Shown one piece after another: positions 25,159 through 33,600 of a stretch of DNA of 64,000 nucleotides (position 1 is its first letter; each line of letters begins with the position of its first letter). The stretch covers positions 1-64,000 of the forward strand of contig CAKPMY010000007.1 in NCBI GenBank assembly GCA_934168245.1, given 5' to 3'. The stretch comes from an uncultured Bacilli bacterium. Lineage in GTDB: Bacteria > Bacillota_I > Bacilli_A > RF39 > UBA660. Position numbers and translations under genes: made by a program. Under the pieces are notes generated by a model, which saw only the letters and a list, made by a program, of their open reading frames with translations, ran no database searches and was not told where the DNA came from.

Positions 25159-27000
25159 TTATTCTTCTTCGATATCCGCTTCTTTTACATCATCATCTTT
25201 TTTATTTTTCTTTTTTGGCTTTTCTTCTTCATCTTCTTTGTCAGCAGATGATTCTTGTTCACGTTCTTTTGCGGCTTGTTCATATACTTTTGTTGCTAGA
25301 GCCATGGCTTTTTCTTGAAGTTTTTCTTTTTCTTTCTTGATTTCATCGATATCTCCGTCTTCAAGGGCTTTCTTTAAGTCTTTGATTAGGTCTTCTGCTT
25401 CTTCTACTTCTTTTTTATCGGCTTTATCACCTAAATCTTTGATGGCTTTTTCTGTTTGGAATACCATTTGTTCTGCTTCGTTTTTAACTTCTGCTTCTTC
25501 TTTACGTTTTTCATCGGCTTCTTTATTTTCCTCAGCCTCTTTACGCATCTTTTCGATTTCTTCATCAGTTAAATTTGTACTTGAAGTAATAGTGATTGAT
25601 TGTTCTTTATTAGTTCCTAAATCTTTAGCTTTTACATTAACAATACCATTAGCATCAATATCAAATGTTACTTCGATTTGTGGTACTCCTCTTGGTGCTG
25701 GAGGAATGTTTCCTAATTGGAATCTTCCTAAAGTCTTGTTGTCTGCTGCCATTGGACGTTCACCTTGTAAGATGTGAATATCTACAGCGGGTTGATTATC
25801 AGCAGCAGTTGAGAATACTTCTTTCTTAGAAGTTGGAATTGTTGTATTTCTTGGAATTAGAGTTGTCATAACTCCACCTAAGGTTTCAAGTCCTAATGAT
25901 AGAGGTGTAACATCTAGTAAGACGATATCATTAACATCACCAGTTAAAACTCCACCTTGAATAGCAGCACCCATAGCAACTACTTCATCAGGGTTAACTT
26001 CACGTGAAGGTTCTTTTCCTAATTCTTTTGTAATTAAATCATATACCATTGGTACACGAGTAGAGCCACCTACTAAGATTACTTTATCAAGATCTTTTTT
26101 AGTCATATGAGCATCTTTTAAGGCTTTTCTAACTGGCTCTAGAGTTGATTCTACTAAGTCAGAAATTAAGTCTTCAAATTTGGCTCTTGTTAAAGTCATA
26201 TCTAAGTGTAGAGGTTCTCCATCGTCACCTTTAGCAATAAATGGTGCAGATACTTGAGTTGATACCATTCCTGATAAGTCTTTCTTGGCTTTTTCTGCTA
26301 CTTCTTTTAAACGTTGCATTGCCATCTTATCTTTTGATAAGTCAACACCGTTTTCTTTCTTAAATTCTTTTACTAAGTATTCGATGATTCTCTCATCAAA
26401 GTCATCTCCACCTAAATGGTTATTACCAGCAGTAGATTTAACTTCAAATACACCATCACCTAATTCTAGGATAGATACATCGAAAGTACCACCACCTAAG
26501 TCGTAAACTAGGATTGTTTGTCCTTCATCTTTTTCAAGACCATATGCTAGAGCAGCAGCAGTTGGTTCATTGATAATTCTTTCTACTTCTAGACCAGCGA
26601 TTTTACCAGCATTTTTAGTTGCTTGACGTTGTGAATCGTTGAAGTATGCTGGAACTGTAATAACGGCTTTAGTAACTTTTTCTCCTAGGTAACTTTCAGC
26701 ATAGTCTTTGATGTATGATAGGATCATGGCTGAAATTTCTTCTGGAGTATATTTTTTACCTTCTAGTTCAACTTTTTCACTAGTACCCATTTTTCTTTTA
26801 ATTGATGAAACAGTATTTGGGTTAGTCAATGCTTGACGTTTTGCTGATTCACCAACAATTCTTTCTCCTTTTTTGAAGGCTACAACTGAAGGAGTTGTTC
26901 TTGAACCTTCTGGATTTGGAATTACTTTTGGTGCTCCTGCTTCTAGTACAGCAGCACATGAATTTGTTGTACCTAAATCGATACCTATAATTTTACTCAT
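25159..27000 (-). CDS. dnaK: Chaperone protein DnaK (Hsp70)
   Basis: ATP-dependent chaperone. The N-terminus IIGIDLGTTNSCAAVLE is the phosphate-1 motif; VYDLGGGTFDVSIL, the INEPTAAALAYG segment and ILVGGSTRVPMV complete the actin-fold nucleotide site. The substrate-binding domain follows from about 385, then a Lys/Glu-rich helical lid and an acidic tail ending in EEE. At 613 residues it is full length and of the Gram-positive type. AAAGGAGAG precedes the ATG; grpE is 15 nt upstream. Confidence 0.98.
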   Translation of the reverse strand: MSKIIGIDLGTTNSCAAVLEAGAPKVIPNPEGSRTTPSVVAFKKGERIVGESAKRQALTNPNTVSSIKRKMGTSEKVELEGKKYTPEEISAMILSYIKDYAESYLGEKVTKAVITVPAYFNDSQRQATKNAGKIAGLEVERIINEPTAAALAYGLEKDEGQTILVYDLGGGTFDVSILELGDGVFEVKSTAGNNHLGGDDFDERIIEYLVKEFKKENGVDLSKDKMAMQRLKEVAEKAKKDLSGMVSTQVSAPFIAKGDDGEPLHLDMTLTRAKFEDLISDLVESTLEPVRKALKDAHMTKKDLDKVILVGGSTRVPMVYDLITKELGKEPSREVNPDEVVAMGAAIQGGVLTGDVNDIVLLDVTPLSLGLETLGGVMTTLIPRNTTIPTSKKEVFSTAADNQPAVDIHILQGERPMAADNKTLGRFQLGNIPPAPRGVPQIEVTFDIDANGIVNVKAKDLGTNKEQSITITSSTNLTDEEIEKMRKEAEENKEADEKRKEEAEVKNEAEQMVFQTEKAIKDLGDKADKKEVEEAEDLIKDLKKALEDGDIDEIKKEKEKLQEKAMALATKVYEQAAKEREQESSADKEDEEEKPKKKNKKDDDVKEADIEEE

Positions 27001-27015
27001 ATATTATCTCTCCTT

Positions 27016-27657
27016 TTATAATTGATTTATTTTTACTGAGGCAGGTCTTATGACTCTGTCTTTTAATTTATAACCTTTTTGTAATACTTCTAATACTTCT
27101 TCATCTTGATGATCGGCTAGACTATCAGTTATTAGAGCTTGTTCTTGAGTTGGATCAAATATTTCACCGACTCTTGATATTTCTTCTACTCCAAACTTTT
27201 GTAGGGCACCATTTAAAGATGCATACATTATTTTAAAGCCAGCAAGGAATTTTGATAGTTCATCAGTTAGATCATTATCATCTAACTTGATGGCTCTTTC
27301 AAAATTATCCATGATTGGAAGTATTTCCATAATTAAATTTTGATTGGCATATTTTAACATACTAGCAGTTTCTTCGTCTTTGCGACGACGATAATTTATT
27401 AATTCGGCTTGAGCCAGTTTTACTTTTTCAGTTAAAGTATTATTTAACTCTTCTAGTTCTTTTACTTTAGCAAGTAACTCTTCTTCTTTTTTAGTATCTT
27501 TTACATTCTTATCACAATTGCAAGCATGCTCATGATGTTTTTTACCATGGCGATGACAATTACAATGTTCGTGATTTTCAGGTTGATGATTATTTGATTG
27601 TGGACTTACATTTTCATTTTCTTGTAATGTCTCTATATTTTCATTTTCTTTGTTCAT
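27016..27657 (-). CDS. grpE: Nucleotide exchange factor GrpE with His/Cys-rich N-terminus
   Basis: Releases ADP from DnaK. The GrpE core (about 55-213) has the long coiled coil (ELLAKVKELEELNNTLTEKV), YRRRKDEE, the LPIMDNFERAI segment and the C-terminal beta wing ending VLQKGYKLKDRVIRPASVKI. The N-terminal 50 residues are unusual: residues 24-48 hold eight His and four Cys (for example HEHCNCHRHGKKHHEHACNC), a likely metal-binding stretch not part of ordinary GrpE. It lies 6 nt after hrcA in the operon. The GrpE call is firm; the metal idea is inference. Confidence 0.96.
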   Translation of the reverse strand: MNKENENIETLQENENVSPQSNNHQPENHEHCNCHRHGKKHHEHACNCDKNVKDTKKEEELLAKVKELEELNNTLTEKVKLAQAELINYRRRKDEETASMLKYANQNLIMEILPIMDNFERAIKLDDNDLTDELSKFLAGFKIMYASLNGALQKFGVEEISRVGEIFDPTQEQALITDSLADHQDEEVLEVLQKGYKLKDRVIRPASVKINQL

Positions 27658-27663
27658 ACTCTC

Positions 27664-28659
27664 CTACCTTTCAATGTTTTCTTTCATGTATTCTAGCATG
27701 GAAACAACTTGATCATATTCCATTCTTTTAGGACCAACAATTGCGATTGTTCCTTCTTCTGTAGGTGTTTTAAACCTTGTTTTTATAACTGTAACATCAT
27801 CATCTATGTTACTTTCAGCGCCAATATATACTTTAATATTATTCTCATCATCTTCTTCAATATTACGAAGAACTTCTTTATCCTCTAACTTATTATATAT
27901 GTTTTTGATTTTTTCAATATTAGTACTGAATTCAGGTTGTTCCAATATCTTATGTCTTCCTACTACATTTACTTCTTGATTAGTAAAATCATTAAATACA
28001 TGATAAAAGGCATTATATAATTGTTCGTGTTGTTTTACATATTTACCAATGATTGGTTTTATTTCATACTCTAATTTTACACTTACTTCATCTATTGGTG
28101 TACCTGCTATTAAGTTATTAATTAGGCTGACTGTTTTTTTGATTTCATCTAGTGAAACATCTTGTAGTTTTATATTTTTATGTTCCACATGGCCTTTATC
28201 AGTAACAATTATAACAATCATACTAGAATCATCAATAGGAACTACTTCTATTTGTTTAAGTAAGTTCTCATGTGAGGTACTTCCTAAAACAACGGTTGTG
28301 TAATTGGTAATATCTGATATGACTTGTAAACTTTTAGTAATTACATCTGATAAGGCTAATTGTTGATTTCTAAAGACAATTTGTAATTTTAACATGTCTT
28401 CGGCATTCATCTTTTTTATTTCCATTAAGTTATCTACATAGTAGCGATATCCGGCTTCACTAGGAATACGACCTGATGATGTATGAGTCTTCTCTAATAA
28501 ACCGGCATTTTCAAGAGCAGCCATTTCATTTCGGACTGTAGCACTTGAACATTTTAAGGTTTTTGATATTATTTTTGAACCAATTGGTTTGGCTTCTTTT
28601 ATATATCTTTCTACAATTAGTTTTAAGACGTTGCTCTGTCTTTTTGTCAACACTTTCAT
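27664..28659 (-). CDS. hrcA: Heat-inducible transcription repressor HrcA
   Basis: Represses class I heat-shock genes by binding CIRCE; its folding depends on GroEL. The N-terminal winged helix (SNVLKLIVERYIKEAKPIGSK, SSATVRNEMAALE, KTHTSSGRIPSEAGYRYYVD) matches the family, and the C-terminus ends with the typical GPKRMEYDQVVSMLEYM. Length of 331 is normal. The ATG at 28659 follows AGGAGG directly; a TTG one codon earlier is rejected. It is first in the operon it controls, so autoregulated. Confidence 0.97.
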   Translation of the reverse strand: MKVLTKRQSNVLKLIVERYIKEAKPIGSKIISKTLKCSSATVRNEMAALENAGLLEKTHTSSGRIPSEAGYRYYVDNLMEIKKMNAEDMLKLQIVFRNQQLALSDVITKSLQVISDITNYTTVVLGSTSHENLLKQIEVVPIDDSSMIVIIVTDKGHVEHKNIKLQDVSLDEIKKTVSLINNLIAGTPIDEVSVKLEYEIKPIIGKYVKQHEQLYNAFYHVFNDFTNQEVNVVGRHKILEQPEFSTNIEKIKNIYNKLEDKEVLRNIEEDDENNIKVYIGAESNIDDDVTVIKTRFKTPTEEGTIAIVGPKRMEYDQVVSMLEYMKENIER

Positions 28660-28666
28660 CAACCTC

Positions 28667-28693
28667 CTAGCACTATCATCTCATCTGTGCTAA
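28667..28693 (-). promoter_or_regulatory. CIRCE operator 2, overlapping the hrcA ribosome site
   Basis: Minus-strand TTAGCAC, 13 bases, GTGCTAG: 9-9-9 spacing as in CIRCE. The right arm has one mismatch. It lies in the leader and touches the Shine-Dalgarno sequence (28663-28668). Confidence 0.8.
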
Positions 28694-28697
28694 TTGT

Positions 28698-28726
28698 ATT
28701 GTATGACTTTTTTTAGCACTTGTCAA
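28698..28726 (-). promoter_or_regulatory. Promoter of the hrcA operon
   Basis: Minus-strand -35 TTGACA (28721-28726), 17-bp spacer, -10 TACAAT (28698-28703). The -35 lies inside CIRCE 1. Confidence 0.9.
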
Positions 28727-28739
28727 CTATTTGTGCTAA
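28713..28739 (-). promoter_or_regulatory. CIRCE operator 1, covering the -35 box
   Basis: Perfect 7-bp arms TTAGCAC and GTGCTAA in the 27-bp CIRCE frame. The outer TC/GA bases of the consensus arms are A-rich here. HrcA bound here would block sigma-A access. Confidence 0.9.
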
Positions 28740-28747
28740 ATTAATTT

Positions 28748-28778
28748 TAAAAAATTAAAGAGTAATAAAATTACTCCT
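28748..28778 (-). terminator. Terminator of the pilin-like gene
   Basis: A 7-bp stem GAGTAAT/ATTACTC (28760-28766 with 28770-28776), a 3-nt loop, and TTTAATTTTTT on the minus strand, next to the stop codon. Confidence 0.75.
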
Positions 28779-30874
28779 TAATATAGGGCATATTCAAAGC
28801 GCCAACGTTGTGTAAAAGTAGCATCGGTTGTATTTGCAGGGGCTATTTCAATATCCGAATCTTTATAAAAGGCATTGTTGATTGTTGATAGGTAATTACT
28901 TCCTTCTCTGGCTTGAATACGGAAAGTACCATCGCCTAAAGGAATTATATTCCAGTGAGTCCATTTATATGAATCATTGTAGCCTGCCGCTGTGTTTACA
29001 GCTGTGTGCGCTTGGCCAAGACTATCTTTTATTTGTAAAGCATTATTTGACTCTATTTCAACTATCTTATAATATCCAGTACTTAGTTTGGTAATTGCCC
29101 ATTTTTGAACTCCAGATGACTTGAATGTTGATAAAGATACGTGTCTTCCGGATGTTCCGGTATCATCTGTTGGTCCAACATTGTTGTTGGCTGCCGTTAA
29201 GGCTCTACTATTTAGAGACATTGCTGACTCAATATAATAGATACCAGTTTGTAAAGTAGTCGTATTATTATCTAGCCTCCAAGCAGTAAAACGATAGCCG
29301 GCCGTCTGTTCTGGAACACTAACATAGGACTCGGTATTAGAGTCACTGTACTGTTTAACGGTTTGCCAAGTGCTATTATTACTAGAAACTGTAAGGCGAT
29401 GTTTATACTGACTAGACTCTGCAGCAGTACCGGCTTTATGTAGGACGTAGATTTCATCAAGATTGTATGCTGAACCGAGATTTACCGTAACACAGGCTTC
29501 AGCACCAGTCGTTTTAGTTACAGTATATGGAGATGATATTTCTGAATCTGTTATTAGACTAGTACTTGTTCCTGCAACGGCACTGCCGCCACTAGATGTA
29601 ACAGATTTGCCTGCGGCTACATTAGTACCGTTTACTGAGGCTTGAATTTCTAACCAACTTGCAGTTAATTGATCTGTTGATGTTCCATAAGTACAATCTC
29701 TTATGTATTGAACATTATTTAAAAGTGTATTTTTTCTTTGGGGCTTTTCATCACGAGAGGATTGGGATACTAATTCAATCTTAGCATAACCGTTGCCTTC
29801 ATTTACGGCACTGGCCATACGACCATCGATTATACTTTTGTCGCCGGTGTAATATGTAACTGTTATATCGGCACCTAATCTATTTTTTCCAGGTCCTTGA
29901 TATTTCATTCCACCATAACCGGCTATAAATGAAGAACCACCAGCACCGGAGCCAGCAATATCTCCAGCAGTAGTACTTGTACCAGCACCACCACCAAAGT
30001 AGCCGCCGCCTCCACCACCGCCGTGAGTTCTATCAATTGGTGAAGAGCCACCAGTTCCTAATCTACCACAGCCAGATAGATATTTATTATCTTCATCGGT
30101 ATAAAAGGCTCTATTACAATCTCCAACTGTTGTTGTGGAAGTTATATTAAGGAAACTCCAGATTGTTGGTCCTACTTGTTTACCAGCACCAGCAGGAGTA
30201 TAGGTGTCACCTGCTTTATTCTGGCCACCATCGCTTCCCCAAATTTGGCCACCATTTCCACCGTCGGATCCATCTTCTAAACCGTCGGCTCCTCCTCCGC
30301 CAGCAGCAACTAGAAAACGACTTTGGAGAGATTCTTCTTGATCCCAGGCACCACGGATTGTTCTTACGTCGGTAGAACCACCGCCACCTTTACCAGTTTC
30401 ACTGCCACCGTCGCCGCCGCCATTTACGCCACCTTTAGAGGTTGTGGTTGTTCCACCGATGTAAAAATATAAGGTTTCATTTTCTTCAAGATAAACTACT
30501 CCTGAAACATACGAACCTTTTCCACCTGTTCTAGCTTTTCTAGTAGTTGAACTAGTTGAACCACCTGATGCTCCCCATAATTCTATTTTATACCAACCTG
30601 ATTGGCCAGTTGGAACTACATATTCTTTAGGTTCAGCTGTTGTTGCATCTGGATCAAGTTCTAATTTAGTTGATGATAAACTATATCTATTTAATTCCTC
30701 TTCAATTTGATCGACTAATTTATGTGTACTTTTTCTATTTGATGCCATCATTCCCATCATTATTATTACCATTAAGAAAACCATTATTAATAGTGAATAT
30801 AGGACTGATGAAATTGCAAACCCTTTATTATTTAATCTTTTTACTCTTCTTTTCTTATTCATTAGCATCACCAT
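28778..30874 (-). CDS. Pilin-like Gly-rich lectin surface protein, 698 aa
   Basis: Residues 15-45 read NNKGFAISSVLYSLLIMVFLM, a type-IV-prepilin-like start (basic, G-F, then a long helix), although the usual Glu at position 5 is absent. Residues about 85-370 are a Gly-rich domain (GGGGG runs, WGASGG, AAGGGGA) of the type seen in ALK/LTK-like proteins. About 405-545 look like an F5/8 type C (discoidin) fold (ASWLEIQASVNG, VTVNLGSAYNLDEIYVL). About 545-698 fit a ricin-B beta-trefoil with three Q-x-W-like motifs (VQKWAI, KWTHWNI, TQRWRF). The last two bind sugars in known families, so this is probably an adhesin. Start is uncertain: three in-frame start codons lie within five codons and none has a good RBS. 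It follows rsmD by 23 nt. Confidence 0.85.
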   Translation of the reverse strand: MVMLMNKKRRVKRLNNKGFAISSVLYSLLIMVFLMVIIMMGMMASNRKSTHKLVDQIEEELNRYSLSSTKLELDPDATTAEPKEYVVPTGQSGWYKIELWGASGGSTSSTTRKARTGGKGSYVSGVVYLEENETLYFYIGGTTTTSKGGVNGGGDGGSETGKGGGGSTDVRTIRGAWDQEESLQSRFLVAAGGGGADGLEDGSDGGNGGQIWGSDGGQNKAGDTYTPAGAGKQVGPTIWSFLNITSTTTVGDCNRAFYTDEDNKYLSGCGRLGTGGSSPIDRTHGGGGGGGYFGGGAGTSTTAGDIAGSGAGGSSFIAGYGGMKYQGPGKNRLGADITVTYYTGDKSIIDGRMASAVNEGNGYAKIELVSQSSRDEKPQRKNTLLNNVQYIRDCTYGTSTDQLTASWLEIQASVNGTNVAAGKSVTSSGGSAVAGTSTSLITDSEISSPYTVTKTTGAEACVTVNLGSAYNLDEIYVLHKAGTAAESSQYKHRLTVSSNNSTWQTVKQYSDSNTESYVSVPEQTAGYRFTAWRLDNNTTTLQTGIYYIESAMSLNSRALTAANNNVGPTDDTGTSGRHVSLSTFKSSGVQKWAITKLSTGYYKIVEIESNNALQIKDSLGQAHTAVNTAAGYNDSYKWTHWNIIPLGDGTFRIQAREGSNYLSTINNAFYKDSDIEIAPANTTDATFTQRWRFEYALY

Positions 30875-30897
30875 TACTATTATATTCTAGATATATT

Positions 30898-31446
30898 CTA
30901 ACACATTTTTCCTAGTATAACTACCCATTTATCACCATATTTTTTTTCTTTTAAGCGTTTATAATATGGAGAATAAATTATCTTATCTAGACTATTCGAT
31001 TCACAAATAACTAGACTTGTATCATTTATTAGATTATATTCGGCTATTAATTTAAGACTTTTTTCAATGTATTCAGTATCGTATGGTGGATCTAGAAAAA
31101 TTAAGTCGAATTTCAGATTTTGTGTTGAAAACGACTTTAAGGCATCTTTATAATCACTTAGTAATACTTTACAGTTTTTTACACCAATTTTAGTGATATT
31201 TTCCTTTATTACCTTATAGGCTTGATGAGACTTATCAACGGCATAGGCTTCTTTTGCACCTTGACTTAGGGCTTCGATAGCAAGAGAGGCAGAGCCAGCA
31301 AATAAGTCTAAGATGGTAGCATCGTGGATACTTTCTTGAATACTAGCAAAAAGACTTTCTTTTACTCTATCCATAGTTGGTCTAGTACCAGGCATATTAA
31401 AACCTTGTAAGGTTCGACCTTTATATATTCCAGATATTACTTTCAT
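30898..31446 (-). CDS. rsmD: 16S rRNA (guanine-966-N2)-methyltransferase RsmD
   Basis: Methylates G966 of 16S rRNA. SAM site ILDLFAGSASLAIEALSQGA (about 44-63; the usual GSG is GSA) and the catalytic DPPY motif (LIFLDPPYD, about 118-126). The early motif TRPTMDRVKESLF is typical of RsmD. Length of 182 is normal. Its ATG overlaps the stop of the ylbF-like gene (ATGA). B. subtilis has the same order ylbD-ylbE-ylbF-(ylbG)-ylbH, where ylbH is rsmD. Confidence 0.95.
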   Translation of the reverse strand: MKVISGIYKGRTLQGFNMPGTRPTMDRVKESLFASIQESIHDATILDLFAGSASLAIEALSQGAKEAYAVDKSHQAYKVIKENITKIGVKNCKVLLSDYKDALKSFSTQNLKFDLIFLDPPYDTEYIEKSLKLIAEYNLINDTSLVICESNSLDKIIYSPYYKRLKEKKYGDKWVVILGKMC

Positions 31447-31727
31447 AAATTACACTTACCTTTACTATTTATTTTTTTTAGTTCTTTATTAATTTTCAAT
31501 ATTAAGATGTTTAGATCTGTTTCGGCAACTTTATATTTTTGATAGAATTCATCCTGGCAGATTTCTGTTTTTAAACTTTCATTTACCCTTTCTTTATAGT
31601 TGTTTATTTTTTTTTGAAGTTCTTTACTGGTTGCGAGTTTTTTATTTAATTCAATTATAGTCTTTACTTCAGTAGTATTATTCAAATTTTCTTTTAAGTT
31701 TGCTACTTGTCTTATTAATTCTTCCAT
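31443..31727 (-). CDS. YlbF/YmcA-family helical protein, 94 aa
   Basis: All helical with a pattern like YlbF: IIELNKKLATSKELQKKINNY, then a second helical half with QDEFYQKY and ILILKINKELKKI. In B. subtilis YlbF works with YmcA and YaaT as a complex that steers RNase Y and affects competence and biofilms. Position directly before rsmD supports the assignment over sequence alone. This copy is shorter than YlbF (about 149 residues). No YmcA or YaaT gene is in the window. Confidence 0.75.
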   Translation of the reverse strand: MEELIRQVANLKENLNNTTEVKTIIELNKKLATSKELQKKINNYKERVNESLKTEICQDEFYQKYKVAETDLNILILKINKELKKINSKGKCNL

Positions 31728-31748
31728 GTATTAATTTTATCATAAAAT

Positions 31749-31970
31749 TTACTTTAATACATCTAAAATAGTTGAAACCATATTTATTCCTTGAGATATT
31801 TTTTCAATTCTATCTTGTGGAGTTAATTTATACTTTTTCTTCATCTCTTTTTCTAAAGGTTTTAAGTATTCCCTGCTTCTATTTAGATATTTATACCAAT
31901 GGGAATTTTCTCTTAGATAGTTATAGAGTAATTGATTATTTTTTATATAGTTTATAGTGTATAAATCCAT
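31749..31970 (-). CDS. YlbE-like protein, 73 aa
   Basis: Matches the small YlbE family in pattern and size: LRENSHWYKYLNRSREYLKPLEKE, then KISQGINMVSTIL. The W-Y-x-x-L-x-R and RxEKxSxGxxM positions agree with B. subtilis YlbE as I remember it. Function is unknown. It keeps the B. subtilis gene order between ylbD- and ylbF-like genes, 21 nt before the latter. Confidence 0.75.
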   Translation of the reverse strand: MDLYTINYIKNNQLLYNYLRENSHWYKYLNRSREYLKPLEKEMKKKYKLTPQDRIEKISQGINMVSTILDVLK

Positions 31971-32009
31971 ATTGAGCCTCTTTTCTTTTATTGAGGTAGT
32001 GGCGGTGAA

Positions 32010-32372
32010 TTAATCCTCAAAATATTTATATATTGGTCGTGATTCATATGTATTGGTTGGTACTTTAGTATTAGTTAGACCAATATCTTGTAGAAGACCA
32101 ATTGTTTTTTGGAGATTATTTACCCCTTTTTGAACGGTGTCTAAATCGAGATTTTTTACAGTATTAAATAGATCTTTGAACGAGGACGAGGCGGTGGTTG
32201 CTCTATCGAGGATTGTTTCTTTCTTTGTAAAGTAACCGTCCCAAACTTGACTATTTTCGCCATATATTTCATATAATTCGTATAGTTTTTGCCAGGTAAC
32301 ATTATTTTTTAGGACTGAAGTTGCAAGTTCTGGATGGTTTCTAGCAAATGCTTTAAATGTTTCTTTTGACAT
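32010..32372 (-). CDS. YlbD-like protein, 120 aa
   Basis: The N-terminal pattern FKAFARNHPELATSVLKNNVTWQKLYELYEIYGE resembles YlbD (FVxKHPxLxxxV, TWQxLYEEWxxxGE), a family named as a putative spore coat protein. No other sporulation gene is visible here, so the coat name may mislead. I chose the ATG at 32372 with AGGTGAT upstream. It is first in ylbD-ylbE-ylbF-rsmD. Confidence 0.7.
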   Translation of the reverse strand: MSKETFKAFARNHPELATSVLKNNVTWQKLYELYEIYGENSQVWDGYFTKKETILDRATTASSSFKDLFNTVKNLDLDTVQKGVNNLQKTIGLLQDIGLTNTKVPTNTYESRPIYKYFED

Positions 32373-32406
32373 ACTTATCACCTATATAATTGTATGTTTT
32401 AGCAAA

Positions 32407-32430
32407 GAAAAAAGAAGTTTTTACTTCTCT
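32407..32430 (-). terminator. Weak terminator after the topoisomerase operon
   Basis: A 6-bp stem AGAAGT/ACTTCT (32413-32418 with 32423-32428) and a T run on the minus strand. It ends the parE-parC-HExxH message. Confidence 0.55.
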
Positions 32431-33599
32431 TTTGTAAGACCTTTTTGACTAGTACTGTAATCTTTTACTTGTTGAAGTTTCTTTTTTAAAGGAGGAAGAA
32501 GTTTTCTTTTAAGTCTTTCTTCATCCGTTATATCAAGACCAATATAGGCAAGCATAGTAGATAAACTGTTTATATTGGCAAGTTCAGTTGGGCTAAGAGT
32601 GGAAGGATAATCCTCTACTTTCTTGCCAGACTCAACATGTGTTCTTAAACTGGTAAAAAGGTCCGTATTTACAATGTCATTTAAGTTTATCATCCTTTGG
32701 TGAAGTTCTGGAGTTCCTTCTGCAATGGCATAGTAAGAAGTAAGACTGCCAATAATGTAACCAAACGATGTAAGGGGATCGGCTATTGGTTCTCTTTCAG
32801 ATATATGTAACTTTTTAGCACGTTCCTCAATATCCGCTAATTTCTTCTCATAGGCGGCTACTTGTTCATAAAAATCTTCCTTTTTATTGTATCTTGGAAA
32901 GATTTTTAATTTTACCATATTATCATAAGTATCACTAGTAATGGGACCAAGTAGACGAAAACTATCTAGTACTGGTATCATTTGGAGAAGACCATTGATA
33001 CAATTAGTTAAATCTCGCAAACGGTAGATATCATTGACTATAAGTTCTTCTTCCGTAAAACCTTTTTCCTTTAAAAATTGACAAAAATCGGATTCAAAAT
33101 AGATAGAAATGGTCTCGGTTATATATCTTCTAAGTAAGCGGGTGCTATATACACAGTTTATAGTGTGTAGAAACTCATGAACTATACTGGTTGGATCCTC
33201 TGTTGTGTATTCTAAGGGAATGCTTGCAAATACGTGTCTATTAATATCCGTTCCAGCATGGGCCAGTTCTTTCCGGTCTTCTCTATCAGTAACGATATCA
33301 ATAGTTCCGTCTTTTAAATTTCTTAGAAATATATTTTTATATTGAGGAAGTCTTTCTTCTAGATATTCAGTTACTAGAAGAAGGGACTCCTCCAAGGACA
33401 ATCTTCTTGACTCTTCTCTTGATTGTGCCTCAAGGTCGTTTAATTCAGAAAAAGTAAATTCTTGGTGGATTAAACTATTTAATCCGTTAACTAAATAATA
33501 AAAGTATGAGGCATTTTCTAAAAATTGGGTTCCCTTCATCTTTTGACAATAGTCGTTTAGAGTTTTATTCAAATTTGGATATTCTGTAGTAAGTCCCAT
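32421..33599 (-). CDS. Putative HExxH metallopeptidase in the topoisomerase IV operon, 392 aa
   Basis: SIVHEFLHTINCVYS carries HEFLH at 141-145, with E162 (YITETISIYFES) as a likely third zinc ligand. No signal peptide or membrane helix; the rest is helical and charged. It resembles the 316-residue protein at 7678 in plan (HExxH then a Glu some 20-45 residues on), but the rest of the two sequences looks unrelated by eye. It begins one base after the parC stop (TAATATG), so it is coupled to parC. Its role with topoisomerase IV is unknown; I infer metal binding only. Confidence 0.75.
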   Translation of the reverse strand: MGLTTEYPNLNKTLNDYCQKMKGTQFLENASYFYYLVNGLNSLIHQEFTFSELNDLEAQSREESRRLSLEESLLLVTEYLEERLPQYKNIFLRNLKDGTIDIVTDREDRKELAHAGTDINRHVFASIPLEYTTEDPTSIVHEFLHTINCVYSTRLLRRYITETISIYFESDFCQFLKEKGFTEEELIVNDIYRLRDLTNCINGLLQMIPVLDSFRLLGPITSDTYDNMVKLKIFPRYNKKEDFYEQVAAYEKKLADIEERAKKLHISEREPIADPLTSFGYIIGSLTSYYAIAEGTPELHQRMINLNDIVNTDLFTSLRTHVESGKKVEDYPSTLSPTELANINSLSTMLAYIGLDITDEERLKRKLLPPLKKKLQQVKDYSTSQKGLTKEK

Positions 33600-33600
33600 A

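Noticed and set aside
25337..26506. Plus-strand open frames opposite dnaK
   Set aside because: They are the antisense of a highly conserved gene and encode Ser-rich nonsense with no ribosome site.
32010..32372. Spore coat gene as evidence of sporulation
   Set aside because: The YlbD family name is only putative and no other sporulation gene is seen.
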